From Oxyruncus cristatus (Eukaryota; Chordata; Aves; Passeriformes; Cotingidae), in assembly GCA_013399855.1 (NCBI GenBank), contig VXAY01004092.1, positions 248,001-312,000 of the forward strand: a stretch of 64,000 nucleotides of DNA. Direction: 5' to 3'. Position 1 is the stretch's first letter. The number at the start of each line of letters is the position of its first letter. Both the position numbers and the translations under genes were made by a program. The notes below the pieces were generated by a model. It saw only the letters and a list, made by a program, of their open reading frames with translations, was not told where the DNA came from and ran no database searches. Of the stretch, positions 1 to 12,200 are shown in pieces.

Positions 1-1942
1 CAGCACGTTAAAACACATTACAAAATCCATGCTTTCACCTGGGCAAAGACTACATGAACCAAGCTCAACTCAGCCTCACCACTGTCAAATGAAACACTCT
101 CCAAGTGATTTGTTTTGGGTGGCAAGGCCACCAGAGCCACAAGTTCTAATAATCTTGTAGCAATGATTTGGTCTTAGCTGAGCAACTTTTAGTCCCTGTG
201 AAAGGCTGCCCCTCTCCTGAATACAAATGAAGTGTTGAAGCCTCAAAGGTTCCAGAGGAGAAATTTCCCCTTTGCTTCCCTCCAGTATCTAAAAATTCTC
301 ACCCCGTTTTGTGTAGGGTTTGGGATATTTTGGTGCCAGCCTCTGACAAAACTGTTAAAACCTTGCTGAGGTGATGCCAAGGAATCCTCAGAGGACGTGC
401 AGGAGCTATGCTGCCTCTTACAAATCTGTAAACCTTCACACAAGCATTTTAGGCACTAGGTTGAGGAAGGAGATGTGACTGAGTGCCTCTAGTGACCTAG
501 CTCCCCCTTAATGGAGCTGATACAGCCCACACATATTCCAAGTTTAGGAGAGCAAAAATGGGGGTTCAAAGTGTTTGGAGTTTGTTTAGTTGGTGGTTTT
601 TAGGATTTTTAATCATCTGCTATTCCTTTTCCTGAGTCATATATGGTGTTCTGGGGCTACCACTGGAAGAGTAGAGCTTTCCAAGCCACAGACAAAGTGC
701 AGCACTCTTCCATGCCCACTGTCACTTTCACTGGTTTTGCAGCCCACATGTATTTAAACAATGTTGAGACAAATGGTGGTGGAATCACCAGCCTGTTTCA
801 TTTTATTGCAGCACCCTAAAAAATGTTAAGGCAAGTCAGGACTTTCTCTGTGAGACACTGTAGAAACACCTTGCAACAATCTCTTGCCATTAAACTGTTT
901 ACGAGGGATGTCGAGAAGACAGACAGAACATGGCAAATAGACAGATTTGAGGTAATCTGCTTGATCACACACCAGTTGACTACTGGGGGTATAATCCAGT
1001 CTCCTCACACCGAGACATCATCCTAGCCAGTGGATTACTCAGCCTCTCAACGACTTAGCTATTGGAATAGTCAGGTGCTATTTCAGAATAATAAACCACA
1101 CAGAATGCACATCTTTGGAAAAAGAAAATAACTGATGTTCTCAGCAAATTTGAGGAGACTGGTAATGTTCATTCACTGTGTTGAGATTACCTCCAGCAAC
1201 TGCAGAGTAAGAGAATAACAATGAGAACAAGTGGCTTGAGTATAATGACTGCAAGCTCCTCTGCTGGCTGGTTTTCATGACTCACTATCTGCACTTACAG
1301 AGCCATCACAGCTGAAGCTTTGGCAACGCTCTCTGGTTTTTTACTATCCCGAAATGGTGAACCTTGGTATAAAATTCAATTGCAAAACGAACACGAATGT
1401 ACAATATTCCTGCAAACACAATTAGAAATGTTCAGTTTGCTGCAAGCAAACGGTCTCTGCTGTCAGCCACCCAACGCTAGATAAATGTTCCCCTGGATGA
1501 ATTTCTGTGGAACAATAGTGACATCCAGTGGGAGCGAGTTTAATCACAGGTATCTCCTGAATATATCAATTCCCACATAGATGTGTTTTCCTTTTCACTT
1601 GGAATCTTTCTGTATCACATGGCAGAAGCATCAAAGCCTTTCAGCATACTAAGTACTCAGCTGTAGCTGTGTATTGGATTCATAACCTGAATGTAAGGAA
1701 CCCAAGGAAAAAATAAGAGTAGATAAATGCCAGCAAGAAACAGTCTATCCAGTGTGTAAGTCACTACTGCCAGTAGAAGGCAAATAGTACATAAGTAAGC
1801 AAGGACAGGAGCTCTAACAAGTTTGTGGCCACTGATTTAGAACTTAGTACCTGTAAAACATCACTAAGTGACTTTATTAGACTATAAAATAAACTCAGGC
1901 TACAAACAACTCATTCGACTTCATAACAGCAGAAAATGAAAA

Positions 1943-1973
1943 ATATATATATATATATATATATTTTTTTTTT
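1943..1973. repeat. (AT)11 microsatellite followed by T tract
   Basis: Eleven AT dinucleotides run directly into about ten T residues. This is an ordinary slippage-prone microsatellite and a likely length polymorphism. Confidence 0.95.
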
Positions 1974-2772
1974 AGTTTATTTCTACAATAATGAGAGAAA
2001 GATATTATTAGACATCAAAAGGAAGGGCACTCACCACCTGGGAACAAATCAAAGTAACAGCTTCCTCTCAAAAACACACAAAGAGACAAGAAGCAAATGA
2101 TGAAAGATCAAATTTACAAACAAAAATAGTGACTCACAATGGGAAACTCCGAAATGACATGAACATGCACCATATTTGCTTGGGCTTACAGCAACCTCTG
2201 TATATTTTGCAGCAACTGCTTTATGCCTCAGTAACTCTGGGCCAGTGTTACTGGTATGATTTTAAACCACAGTGAACGAGATAAGCCAGTGAAGTCAGGA
2301 TGATAGTTGAGAACAGTCAGATTCCATTTCCTTCAGAGAGATGCCCAAGAACTCACTTTGCTCCCCACTGAATGAAGCACAGTTGTATTTCTAACTTTTG
2401 ATGTTCTTAGGTGCATTGGGAGCTCACCTATCAGCCCATGATCCGATGCCTTACTTTTCATGCCTAGCAAGCCTTTTGAGAATGGGTGTCATCACAGTGG
2501 TACTGAATGTGATTTTGATGTGATTCTCAGGGTTAGAGCCAAACTATTTCCTGCCATTCCTGCCCATGGAACACAGTAGGGCACAAAAGGAGTAAAAAGT
2601 GACTGAGCTCAACAGTTATGAACAGATCACCAAGGAGGTCGTAAAGTAATAAAAGGGAGTTTATCCAGGGCTCTCTGGGAGGACTAGTGAGAGTTGATGG
2701 CCAAAGTTTTACCTACCAGAGAATCTTCAAATCTCATTTAGAATGAGCAAAACCACCATAAAAGCAAGAATG

Positions 2773-2787
2773 AAAAAAAAAAAAAAA
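2773..2787. repeat. A15 homopolymer
   Basis: Fifteen consecutive A residues. No retrotransposed body is recognisable next to them. Confidence 0.9.
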
Positions 2788-4624
2788 TTGCAAGTAGGCA
2801 GTATCTCTTTTATTCAACCAATCCATCATAGAAATCACATCTCCCTACAATTCTTGTCTTGCTCCCACTGTTAGGCTTTCATGAGCACAGCACTAGCATT
2901 CTAGTGTAAGAATAAGCACTGTTTACTGAGAAGGGACCAAAGGGCAGTTAATCCCTATTTATCAACTTCTTCATAAAGTGCTTAGTGAAACCTACTGATG
3001 TTATTACAGGAAATATTACATTCCCATGTGAAAAATCACAAGTTTAAGATTCTTCACCACCAAAATCAACCAAACCCTTCAACCAAACAAAGCATTTCAT
3101 CCTTTGCTTACAGTTTGTTACTGTTTCCCACAAATTCTTTCATTTGCCAAGAAGCAACTGATTGACTTGGGTCTAATCTTGAAGGAGAGTTCTCCAAAAA
3201 GCCCTCACATGTGTCATTTTAACCCCTAAACCCATCCCTGTGTTGTGTGGCTGTGCCACTGATACCCCTGGCTGTGCGTCACAGCTCGCACTGTTGCCTG
3301 AAGGTTGAATTTCTATTACTTCAACACCAGCAGTAGCACTGAGACCCATGTACAACTTCATCATGACAGTTCAACCTTGCAAATTCTCCAAGTGTTTTAC
3401 AACAGCCAGACTCTACCAATACATCTCAAGGACACGTGGAAACAAAACATCCGAACTCCTCATCTACTTACGCTCCCAACGGGGACACAAACGTGTTACA
3501 AGTTCGTTGCTTCACTACACCACCGAGGAAATCACCTGCTCAGTTGTGTGCAAACCTTTTTCTATTTCAAACTAACAAAATATCTAACTAGCCAGGTCAG
3601 TCTCTTAGGAACCCAACTGCTTACTGCCAAAAAAAAGCCAACCTAACTGCAGTGACACTGGCAGCAGCTGTCACCACTACCTCAGTCTTTACTAGTTTTT
3701 CTCACTTGAAATCCAGCAGTGCCTCAATACTTGCCGTGGATTATACTGGCACTCTATCCCATGGTGTGATGTACTAGCTGTAAGGCAACATTGCATTTTC
3801 ATGGGCACTAGTTCATCCATAACCATACTGAGAGATTAAAAACCAGAAAAAAAACTCAGGGAAAAACTCACGTGGCTTACAGCGAGAGCAAAACGTTAGG
3901 GAGGATCACTCAGCTTTTCCAGAACAAGCAACTGGTTTTGAAAGATATAAAAATCCCATTCTAAAGAAAAACCAGAATGCCAAAGAAACATCTGTGCATT
4001 TCTTAGAAATATTTTAAACATCTATTTAAAAAAAATAAAAATAAAAATTGCTACTGTCAGATTGTGGGCATCTTTAAACATCAAATAAAAACCTTCTCTT
4101 ATTTCACACCTTCCCAAACGAAGGGGAGAAAGTACTTTCTTATGATGTAAGATGTTCTTTCTGAAGCTGTGGGGCTGAGCTGGTATGGGAAAAAAGCAGA
4201 ACATATTTCATCTTACTATTTTGTTGGGTTTTGTAGGAATGATAAGGTACTGCTAACAGGTAACATGTGCTCTAGCTGAGCACATCCTCCTGGCACTTAT
4301 TTTGTGCTTCATGGCAAATCACAGGTGGTGTTGTTGGGTCTCACATGTGCCCTTTATGGCCAGGAACAATTTACTGCGTGTTTGAATACCAGCTCTTTAA
4401 CTACTGTCTATAAAAATTAGAACTCAATGGTTCTGATTTTTCAATTGGGCACTTAGGTTTTCCAGTTCCCTAAAGGCTGCAAAACTCAACAAATAGACCC
4501 CAAAATAATGCGGTGAGATTACCATCCCCTTCCTGGTCCATCTGGAACTCAGGGGACCAAAAGTGCACAAAACATTCAAAGGTACAAAACAGGATCTCCA
4601 ATGAAAGCTGGGCATCCTAATTAC

Positions 4625-4763
4625 CTTGGTAATTCTTCCCTGCATTGCTCTCAAGATTAAGAAGTAGCTGTAGATGAAGGAAATGGGAAGACCAAGCACG
4701 TGTTTTGCTGAAGTGTAGATAATAAGCAATAGTAATACATTAGTCATACAAACCGCTGAACCA
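4625..4763 (-). other. Weak exon candidate, hydrophobic open frame
   Basis: Read on the minus strand, a TTTTCAG acceptor precedes a 139-base segment that ends AAG before GTAATT. One frame is open across all 46 whole codons and gives a hydrophobic peptide (contains VLLLLIIYTSAKHVLGLP and FIYSYFLILRAMQG), which could form one or two membrane segments. AT-rich DNA often yields Leu/Ile/Phe-rich translations by chance, I do not recognise the peptide, and the open frame runs on past the donor. It starts with one base that completes a codon, so it cannot follow the 8560-8620 candidate directly. Probably chance, kept because both splice signals are acceptable. Confidence 0.15.
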
Positions 4764-7700
4764 CTGAAAACACAACCATCACAAATGGATTCCTTGTCCC
4801 AAAAATACAGAGTTTTATGACTTGTGCTCTAGAATACACACTGTTCCTTGTTTGCTTTTCTTCGTTAAAACACATTGTGCAGAAGCAGCTATTTGGCTTG
4901 TGGTTAAGTTGTGCAAAAGCTGCAGGTGATAAAAGCAGAAAAAAAAAGGAACTCAGAAAAACACTTCGGACTTCATCTTAATCAGTTTCCCGTAATTAAT
5001 TTTTCAGTTTCCTATAGATTGTCCTGTTTATTTTAAAACAGACCGTAGGAAAGATTTTCAAACCTGCAAATGGGAATTCAAACACCCAAATCCCACCTGT
5101 TTGTTGCACTAGTTGAGCACTTAATCTTTGTGACAGAATATTCTCTCTTTTCTTATTCTCCCCAGAACTGAGAATCTGAACAAGACTCCAGGGTCTACAA
5201 AGTGCTCTGGCCAGTTTCATGAGGCTGGTCTAAAAATGACCTTCCCAGAGACTTTGCAAGTTCTCTTGCAAGGGAAAGGACACGACTGTACCTCAATGAG
5301 GTACAGATGGGCAGACCTACCTGAGTGACAGTGGGTGGGCTGCATATTGAAAAAGGGCATGTCCTGGGGAATTTTCTTCTGACCTGCTACAGAAAGGACT
5401 GCCACTAATTCCTGGTACACAGTTAAAATTAACTCACCTCAGAAAAATAATTACCTATGGTTCAGTTTAGAAAACAGCTACAGATCCTGAAATCTGGTTT
5501 TTTTTTTTAACCAGAAGAGTTTATCCCCCACATTCCTCACTAAAAACAATCATAGTAAACCTCGTACAAAAATATTTAGCCAAGGTATTAGAAAAGGATC
5601 GTCTTTTTCTCTTCAAAAACAAGAATCAAAAAAACATTCCAGCACATCAGAGTTCTGTCAGCAGTGTAATATTACTTGTAATGTAACACTTTCATATCAC
5701 AGTATTAGCCTTGCAGCCATCTGTGATATGAGTCATCTCCTCTGAGCAGTGCAGGCTCCGTTCTCCACTGCTTCATCCCAGCCAGCTTCTCCTGACCCAC
5801 ACTGTGCTACCCAGAGCACACACACACTGCATATCACAGCAATTTCCAATTCAAAAATTCATTTTGCTTGTTATTACAGCTGTGACTCACAGTGGAACAC
5901 ACTTCCTATCCACCTTCCAACAGAGGATCACCACAGACGGGGATGGAAGGAAACCTGCCTGTGGGAATCTTTCCTATCGCAAACAATCTCTCTATTTCTG
6001 GGCCTAAATGTTTGGTTTTCCCCACTTTAATCTGTCTTTAACAACAGTTTCCAGGCTACGCTACTGATACAAAATGTGGGCCTGCAGCAAAAAGCAGCAA
6101 TATTACTTTAAAAGTTTAGGAACTCCAATTACCAGCCAGCTACTTCATTAAAGAACAAATTTACTTTAGGCACACGTGATGCTGGACAGCATCTTCTATC
6201 CATCCCTGCTGATGCTGGCAACACAAACAAGTTCTTCATTTTTCCCAGGAAGCAGGTCACAACCACAGAGAACATGAGGGCAAATTCTCATTTCTAAATG
6301 AGAATCCTGTATATTGAATCAGGCTGGGCAGAAAGCAGTGACAGGGCAGGGGAAAAGGGAAAAAGTGGTGTGCAGCTGCCCTTAGTTTGATTGCACCACA
6401 GCCCAGCAGGATCCATGGAGGTCTCCTTTTACGACAGCCTTATACAGCACAGTAACTTAAACAGTTATGCACAACTCCTTGCTATCCAAAGGATACCAGT
6501 TTGTCTGCAGCCATGGCGTGTAATGTTAAGTTCTGATGTGCAACAGCTATCATGTAGCACTACAAAACAATTTGAAATCATAACATAATGGATTGCTCTC
6601 TCAAATCTGAAAGCATGGACTGTATCAGTGTCATAAATCACTAACACTAATGAAAAGCATTTCTTCCAAAGCCACAGAACTACTGATACATATGCTTTGG
6701 CTTCATGTATAAACTGACATGGCAAATTCTATATTTAACCAAGCCAATTTCTTTTAAAGCTTCATCACATTACAAATTACATCCATCAAGTGTGTAAAAT
6801 ACATTTTGTCAGCTAAGAGCAGAGGACTTCAATTAAATGTAAATCCTTATTCAGCACTTTAAGCTGTTAATGGCTCACACTCGTTAATGAGACAATGAAA
6901 AGAAAATGCTCCTACATAGAGACTCTGTAGTAAGAATTTATTACAAGTACTCATTATTTCAGGCTAGTTCATACACTGAAATATCCCACACATATGTCTA
7001 CACCACAGTATCAACAGAGAAAGACACCAAAATAATCTTGTTTGTTTGTAAATGTGCTTGTACACATATTCAGGGCTTGACAGTCACTTCCAAGAGAGGT
7101 GGGTGACCTTCTTCCCTAACCTAGAGAGCTCCAAGACACACTGGTGAGGCAGCCTTGAGTAGGGGGTACTGTCAGAATGGTATTTTAGTCTAACTTTCCA
7201 GCACTTTAATTTGTCAAATAATATGAACACTACAGCATGCCTGGGCTTACATATTTTTATAATGATTTTGGATAGATCCTCTATTTGAATTAATTCAGAA
7301 GAGCAGTGGAAAGAGGTTTTCAGAACTAAGGATGAACTGCATCAGGATGGGAGAAGACATGAGAGCTAGAGAAATACCCTGTTATCCAGAACTTGCAAAT
7401 TTGATTTCCATTTAGCAACATCAGGATTTATGAACTTTCATCCTTGTCATAGACCACAGGATTTTCTGTCTGTGCCTATAACCTCAAGGAGGGTTAATAA
7501 GGGACCTTCCCAATAGCAAGAAACCGCTACTCATAGAAACTCTCATAGAAAGGAGAAGTATCAGTACTTTGATTTCTTTTTCAGATTTCTCTGTCCCTCT
7601 CCACTTCCTTTCTTTCCTCCAGTCTGAGCTCCTCTTCTCTTTTGATTAGCTGTTTCACAGAAATAAAAAGAGAACCCAAGGGCTACATGCAAGTATACCA

Positions 7701-8559
7701 AATGCCCTGGAATTTCTACCAAGGCATGCCCCTGCAAAGCCTTCTTTAGAACCTCAGCTCCAGCAGCAAAGAAATGCTAGAGACATTTTCACAATTGTTT
7801 TAAATTACTCCCCCCAGTAGAGAAGACTCATTGATCAAATAACAAGTAAAATGAGATACAGGGAAGTGATTCATGCTCAAATACTAGGAAAAATAAAGAT
7901 AAAATAAAGCCGTTTGGAATATTTGTGCCTTCTGCAGGAACCCTCTCCTATCAATTTTAAGTGAAAATTAACATAACCTACGCACGAGAAAACAAAAGCC
8001 ACCTCAAATGATGGCCCTTGCTGTAACAGGCAGCTGATTAGCTATGAAGAATTGACCTTTTTTTTGTATCGGTGCTTTACTGGGGCACTGCACAACAGAC
8101 AGGCCACGTCCCTGCACTGCAAAAAGGAAGCAGATTCGCCTAAGGTTAATTCCACACGAGCTTAATTATTAATTAATCCCTCCCAAATTGATTTTTTTAA
8201 TGTACTTAAAAGGGCCTTTGCAAATAGAAGTGCTCTGTTTATTGATAGGGTAGTTTTCCAGGCAGGCAGCTATGCTGCAGTGTATAGACAGCATTCCTTG
8301 AGCTGATGTGCTTCATTAAAATGCAGGGTTATAACAGGCTCTTAGAACTGCAGCTGAATAACCCATGATCCCCTTTTCTTCAGTACCACAGAACACTTTG
8401 CGTCTCTTTAATAGGGCTGTTTCAGGATTTAATCAAAGATTTACAATCTATACTCTGGAACAAGGACCCTACCTCTTTTTAAAAGGTTTCAAATAAAACA
8501 CTCTTTTTCTTTTTTTAGAGATCCCTTCTGAAAAAAAATCTATAGCCTTTGTCCCTTAC

Positions 8560-8620
8560 CTGCACCTTCATTCCATTTAATGTCTGTTTTATACAATTTA
8601 ATACTTTCTCTCCCACTTCT
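8560..8620 (-). other. Weak exon candidate, 61 bp
   Basis: On the minus strand a GGGAATGCAG acceptor is followed by 61 bases and a CAG/GTAAGG donor. The open frame encodes EVGEKVLNCIKQTLNGMKVQ after one leading base. The tract before the acceptor has pyrimidines (TTTTCTTTGTGTT) but is mediocre. The peptide is not recognised. Without alignment to other birds it cannot be told from a chance arrangement. Confidence 0.15.
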
Positions 8621-9192
8621 CTGCATTCCCAACACAAAGAAAACACAGAGACTATCGCCTGTCCTTTCCAGCATAAATCTGGAAGTCCAATTTTGTTGAA
8701 TGAATTAACAGCTTTGAAGGGGGAGGGTAACTGATGAACTGCAGAAGCTGATGGAAAACCTGTGTCAGGCAGTAGATGGAGCAAGACTGAAATTCTGTGG
8801 AAATCCACCTGCTATGTAGCGTTTGCTAACACACTGCAGTGGTGCTGCATGCTAATGTCAGTCAGAGAAAGAAGGGGATTAGCAAATCTGTGAAGATGTA
8901 TGGGCACTAAACTGTTTGCAAAACAGCCTGGAATAAAAGAATGACTCGAAGTCAAACACTCAGCATTACTCGAAATCACGGCTCCTCTCTATTTGTTAAT
9001 ACATTACAAAAATCACTGTGACAATTACAAGGCTCATTTGGTCAATAATGGCAAAACACAGGGACAGATGAAAATTAATCATCCTCAGTTTGATTTCAGT
9101 CCTGACTGTACCCGACTCAGTTCCTTCACAAGTGAGACCACTTGGTCATTCACTCCGATCACTTGTGCCAGGACTCTGAAATGATCCACTAT

Positions 9193-9227
9193 TTCAAGGC
9201 CAGGTTGGAGGGGGCAGTGAGCAACCT
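9193..9227 (+). mobile_element. CR1 LINE scrap, about 35 bp
   Basis: The words CAAGGCCAGGTTGGA and GAGCAACCT occur here in the same order and at nearly the same spacing as in the CR1 3' end at 25.5 kb. They lie close to the end of the CR1 element, before the tail. Flanking sequence no longer matches, so this is either a short surviving island of an older insertion or a chance similarity. Confidence 0.45.
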
Positions 9228-12200
9228 TTCAGTCCCCTAACCCAAGACCTCCAGTCAAATACCTTCCCAGCGTTGGACTATGCATCTTTTCCAAGCAGTA
9301 CTGGAAGTCTCCAGTAAGTTGATGAACTTCTACACCCTTCAGAGAAAAAGTGAGTCTTAGTTCTCATCTGCTTCACATTCAGCTGTCCAGTGAGCCTCCC
9401 CAAATGCCTGAAAGGAAGCTGTTCTCTAAGCCATATTTTCCTTTCTAAGGGGCAAGTTCAAGTACAGTTCCACAATGCAGGTTGCAAAAGGGTACTGGCA
9501 AAACCCTACTGGAACGGGAGTCCAGGGCAGCCCAACAACAAACACCTCTGCATTCTTTTTATGCCTCTGAAGCAACACAGGTCAGTGAAGGGTCACTGCA
9601 CATCCCTTTTCTGCTGGTTTCATTCTATGTAACAATTTGTTTAATGGACCAAACAGTGCACTTCCCAGGGTCTCCACCAGCAGCATTAGCTCTCTCAGGT
9701 AGCTGTCGGCTCCGGTGTGGGATTTTTTACGGGAGTGTTGTTTTCCTTGACAGTAGTAACACTGGCTATAAGAACAACAATATATAACTGCCTTGTGCTT
9801 TCCTATTCTGTTAGTGTTCCACACAGCAAAGCTTGCAGAGCCTGTGGGAAAGAAGCCAGTGACCATTAACCTTCACTTCATTTTACATTTTTATAATTTT
9901 AGGAGTTTAGTTTCAGGTTCACAGTCTTCAGGGTTGCAGAGCTGAGACGAGTAAAATTACTGCAAAGCAGCAAATGCATGGCACAAGTTAAAAGAGCCCT
10001 TTTCCCTGAGACCTCTGATGATTTCCCCCAGCCCTAATTTGTTGTGGTAAAATTTATTTCAAGGCATTTAGCAAATTTTTCTCTAGTTGGAGTAAATGTG
10101 ATAGAGTTTTGATTTCAAACATACAACGGAGAGAGATTTTCAAATCTTCACCAAAAATCCTGTGGAATTTCCACTGACTTTGTACCACAGGTGCTTTCTG
10201 CTTTTGTAAAAAAGAAACACCTCCTGGTTTGACAGTGGCCAGTTCAGAAGTCACACTGAGTAGGCAATACCTGACTGTCTTTCAAAGCCTGAATTTCCTG
10301 CCAGTGTATAAGATGAATCGAGGCTGGAGAGGTGGCATACCCATCTCTTTGTTTTTTCCATCTACATGAATCCAGCACAAAATTCTGCTGCTGTTAAAAA
10401 GCAGGAAGCTCCTCTTATACCCTCATGCTCTCCTTTTCTTCAACTCAGACTGGCCCACTGAAAGCCAAGGCAAGTTATGACTTTTTCAAATAAGTTACGA
10501 CTTTCCCAGATAAGTGGCCCACAAAACTCAAAGACAGAGCTTAGTAAGAACGCACTGGCCTGAGAACTTTGAGGGTGTGGTTACCATAAAATCACCAAGG
10601 TGTTTCAGAAAGTTTCACCTTCATGACCAATCCCTGCCTCAAAGCATTCCAAAAGGTTTTCATGGGAGATTCTCATACGCTGCAGTTTGCAAATCAGAGG
10701 TATGAAAGTAGGACAGCGGTGCCGTGCTGACGAGAGGCCTTAGCATTTAACAATTTCCTCACGAAATAAGCGTGACTTCTGATGACTGCCACAAATCCAC
10801 TCGCCTCAGTTTTCCAGCACGGCCCTCCCTTCTCAACACAGCACACAGCAGCTGGACTGTGCCCTCCCCACAGCATCCCACACCTCTGTGCAGCACGAGG
10901 GCCAGCCTGCAATGCTACTCTCTCTCACTGAGGAACAGCACCAGACAGATAAACAGCCTACATTTGACTTGGGTCTTCACAGATTTGTGTAACACTAAGA
11001 AGACATGCAGTGTTATTCCCGTTGAAATTGTGGTCCCCTTGTTAAACTTACAGAACCATTTAGTTTAAGATTGATATAACTTGAAGGCTGTACAAGGTAC
11101 GAGGCAAGTCGGCATTGCAGTGAAGAATTATAACAGCCCTTTTTGCATTCTATTTTTCAAAGGCTTGACTGATCAAATTAGCTATTAGTTCCTGTTACAC
11201 ACACAAACTGTAGGAGACAGAAAACAGGCTTTCAGTGGAAAAGAAGGTGGCACCATTGATTCTAATGTTTCCTAGAAATCAAGGCTGGGGGTCCAGGCCC
11301 TCTTGATCTGTAGGTGAAAAACAGCTAATAATGCACTTTGAGTCTTATCCCAAATTCTCCTCAGGGAGAAGAATCTTGAGCCAACACACACTGTTAAAAG
11401 GGTTGTTTTTTTCTGACTTTGACAGGCTGATGGCTTTCAGTAAGAGACTGTAACTCTTTTACAACACTGTCATTCCTGCACTCAATACTCCAGGTGGGAA
11501 GGCAACAGATGCAGGGAATGTTCTGACATGCTGTGCTGTGCTGCTGCAGAGGAGTTAGGTTACTGCCCACCGGCCTACAATTACTCCCAAACCAAAGGAG
11601 GGCAAAACCCATCATATTATTTTCACTTTTACAAGTCAAGTCAGTCCCCCAGTGAGCCAAATACCTGTTGTGAACTTTGCTAACCTTCATATTTGTGTAA
11701 GTTTTGGGAAGTTAGTAGATAAGGACATATTACTCTTCTAAGTAACACCCTCAGCAGGAGGACTACATCTCTTTTGTTTCATTTCTTTGCCTGGTGTGTG
11801 CAGAAATCAAAGCCATGAATCTGGAAAGTATTTTCCTTACTTGGAGTTTTAGTATCACATATAAAGAAACCATCTAATTTTCCAGGAATTCCAAGCTCAT
11901 CAAGTCAGTTACCTATGATTTCATTAATTAAACATTTTAACATTCCTTCCCAAATGCTTCAATAATGGAACTATTTCTAATTAGAAATAAATATCACACC
12001 TTAAAGTAATCTTAACAACAAAAATATTGAAGCACCTTTCATTAGAGAGTCTTGAAACACTTTGCAGGACATCATTAATGCCATTTATATAGACAAGACA
12101 CCTGCTGTGGCTTCCTTTCAGGCTGTGGCAGCACTGGGAACAGATGCTCAGCCTCCCATGGCCATGGCACCTGTGTTCCACACAATTAAGGGCTTAACCA

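Larger units (their letters stand above)
1..9192. other. Single-copy AT-rich DNA, no gene recognised
   Basis: No coding region, RNA gene or transposon was recognised here. The open frames are short, lie on both strands and have no recognisable motif. Two simple-sequence tracts (an AT dinucleotide run near 1.95 kb and an A15 run near 2.77 kb) and two weak exon-like segments on the minus strand (4625-4763 and 8560-8620) are listed separately. Near 8160-8220 there is a cluster of TAAT cores, the kind of site homeodomain proteins bind, but base composition alone could produce it. Old repeats decayed beyond recognition by eye may be present. Confidence 0.6.

Noticed and set aside
2029..2062. Minus-strand micro-exon between TTTGAGAG and GTGAGT
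   Set aside because: About 30 bases with a weak acceptor. Such arrangements are common by chance.
3481..3545. Minus-strand segment with a GTAAGT donor near 3470 and an open frame (DFLGGVVKQRTCNTF)
   Set aside because: The acceptor lacks a pyrimidine tract and other frames on both strands are also open. No recognisable peptide.
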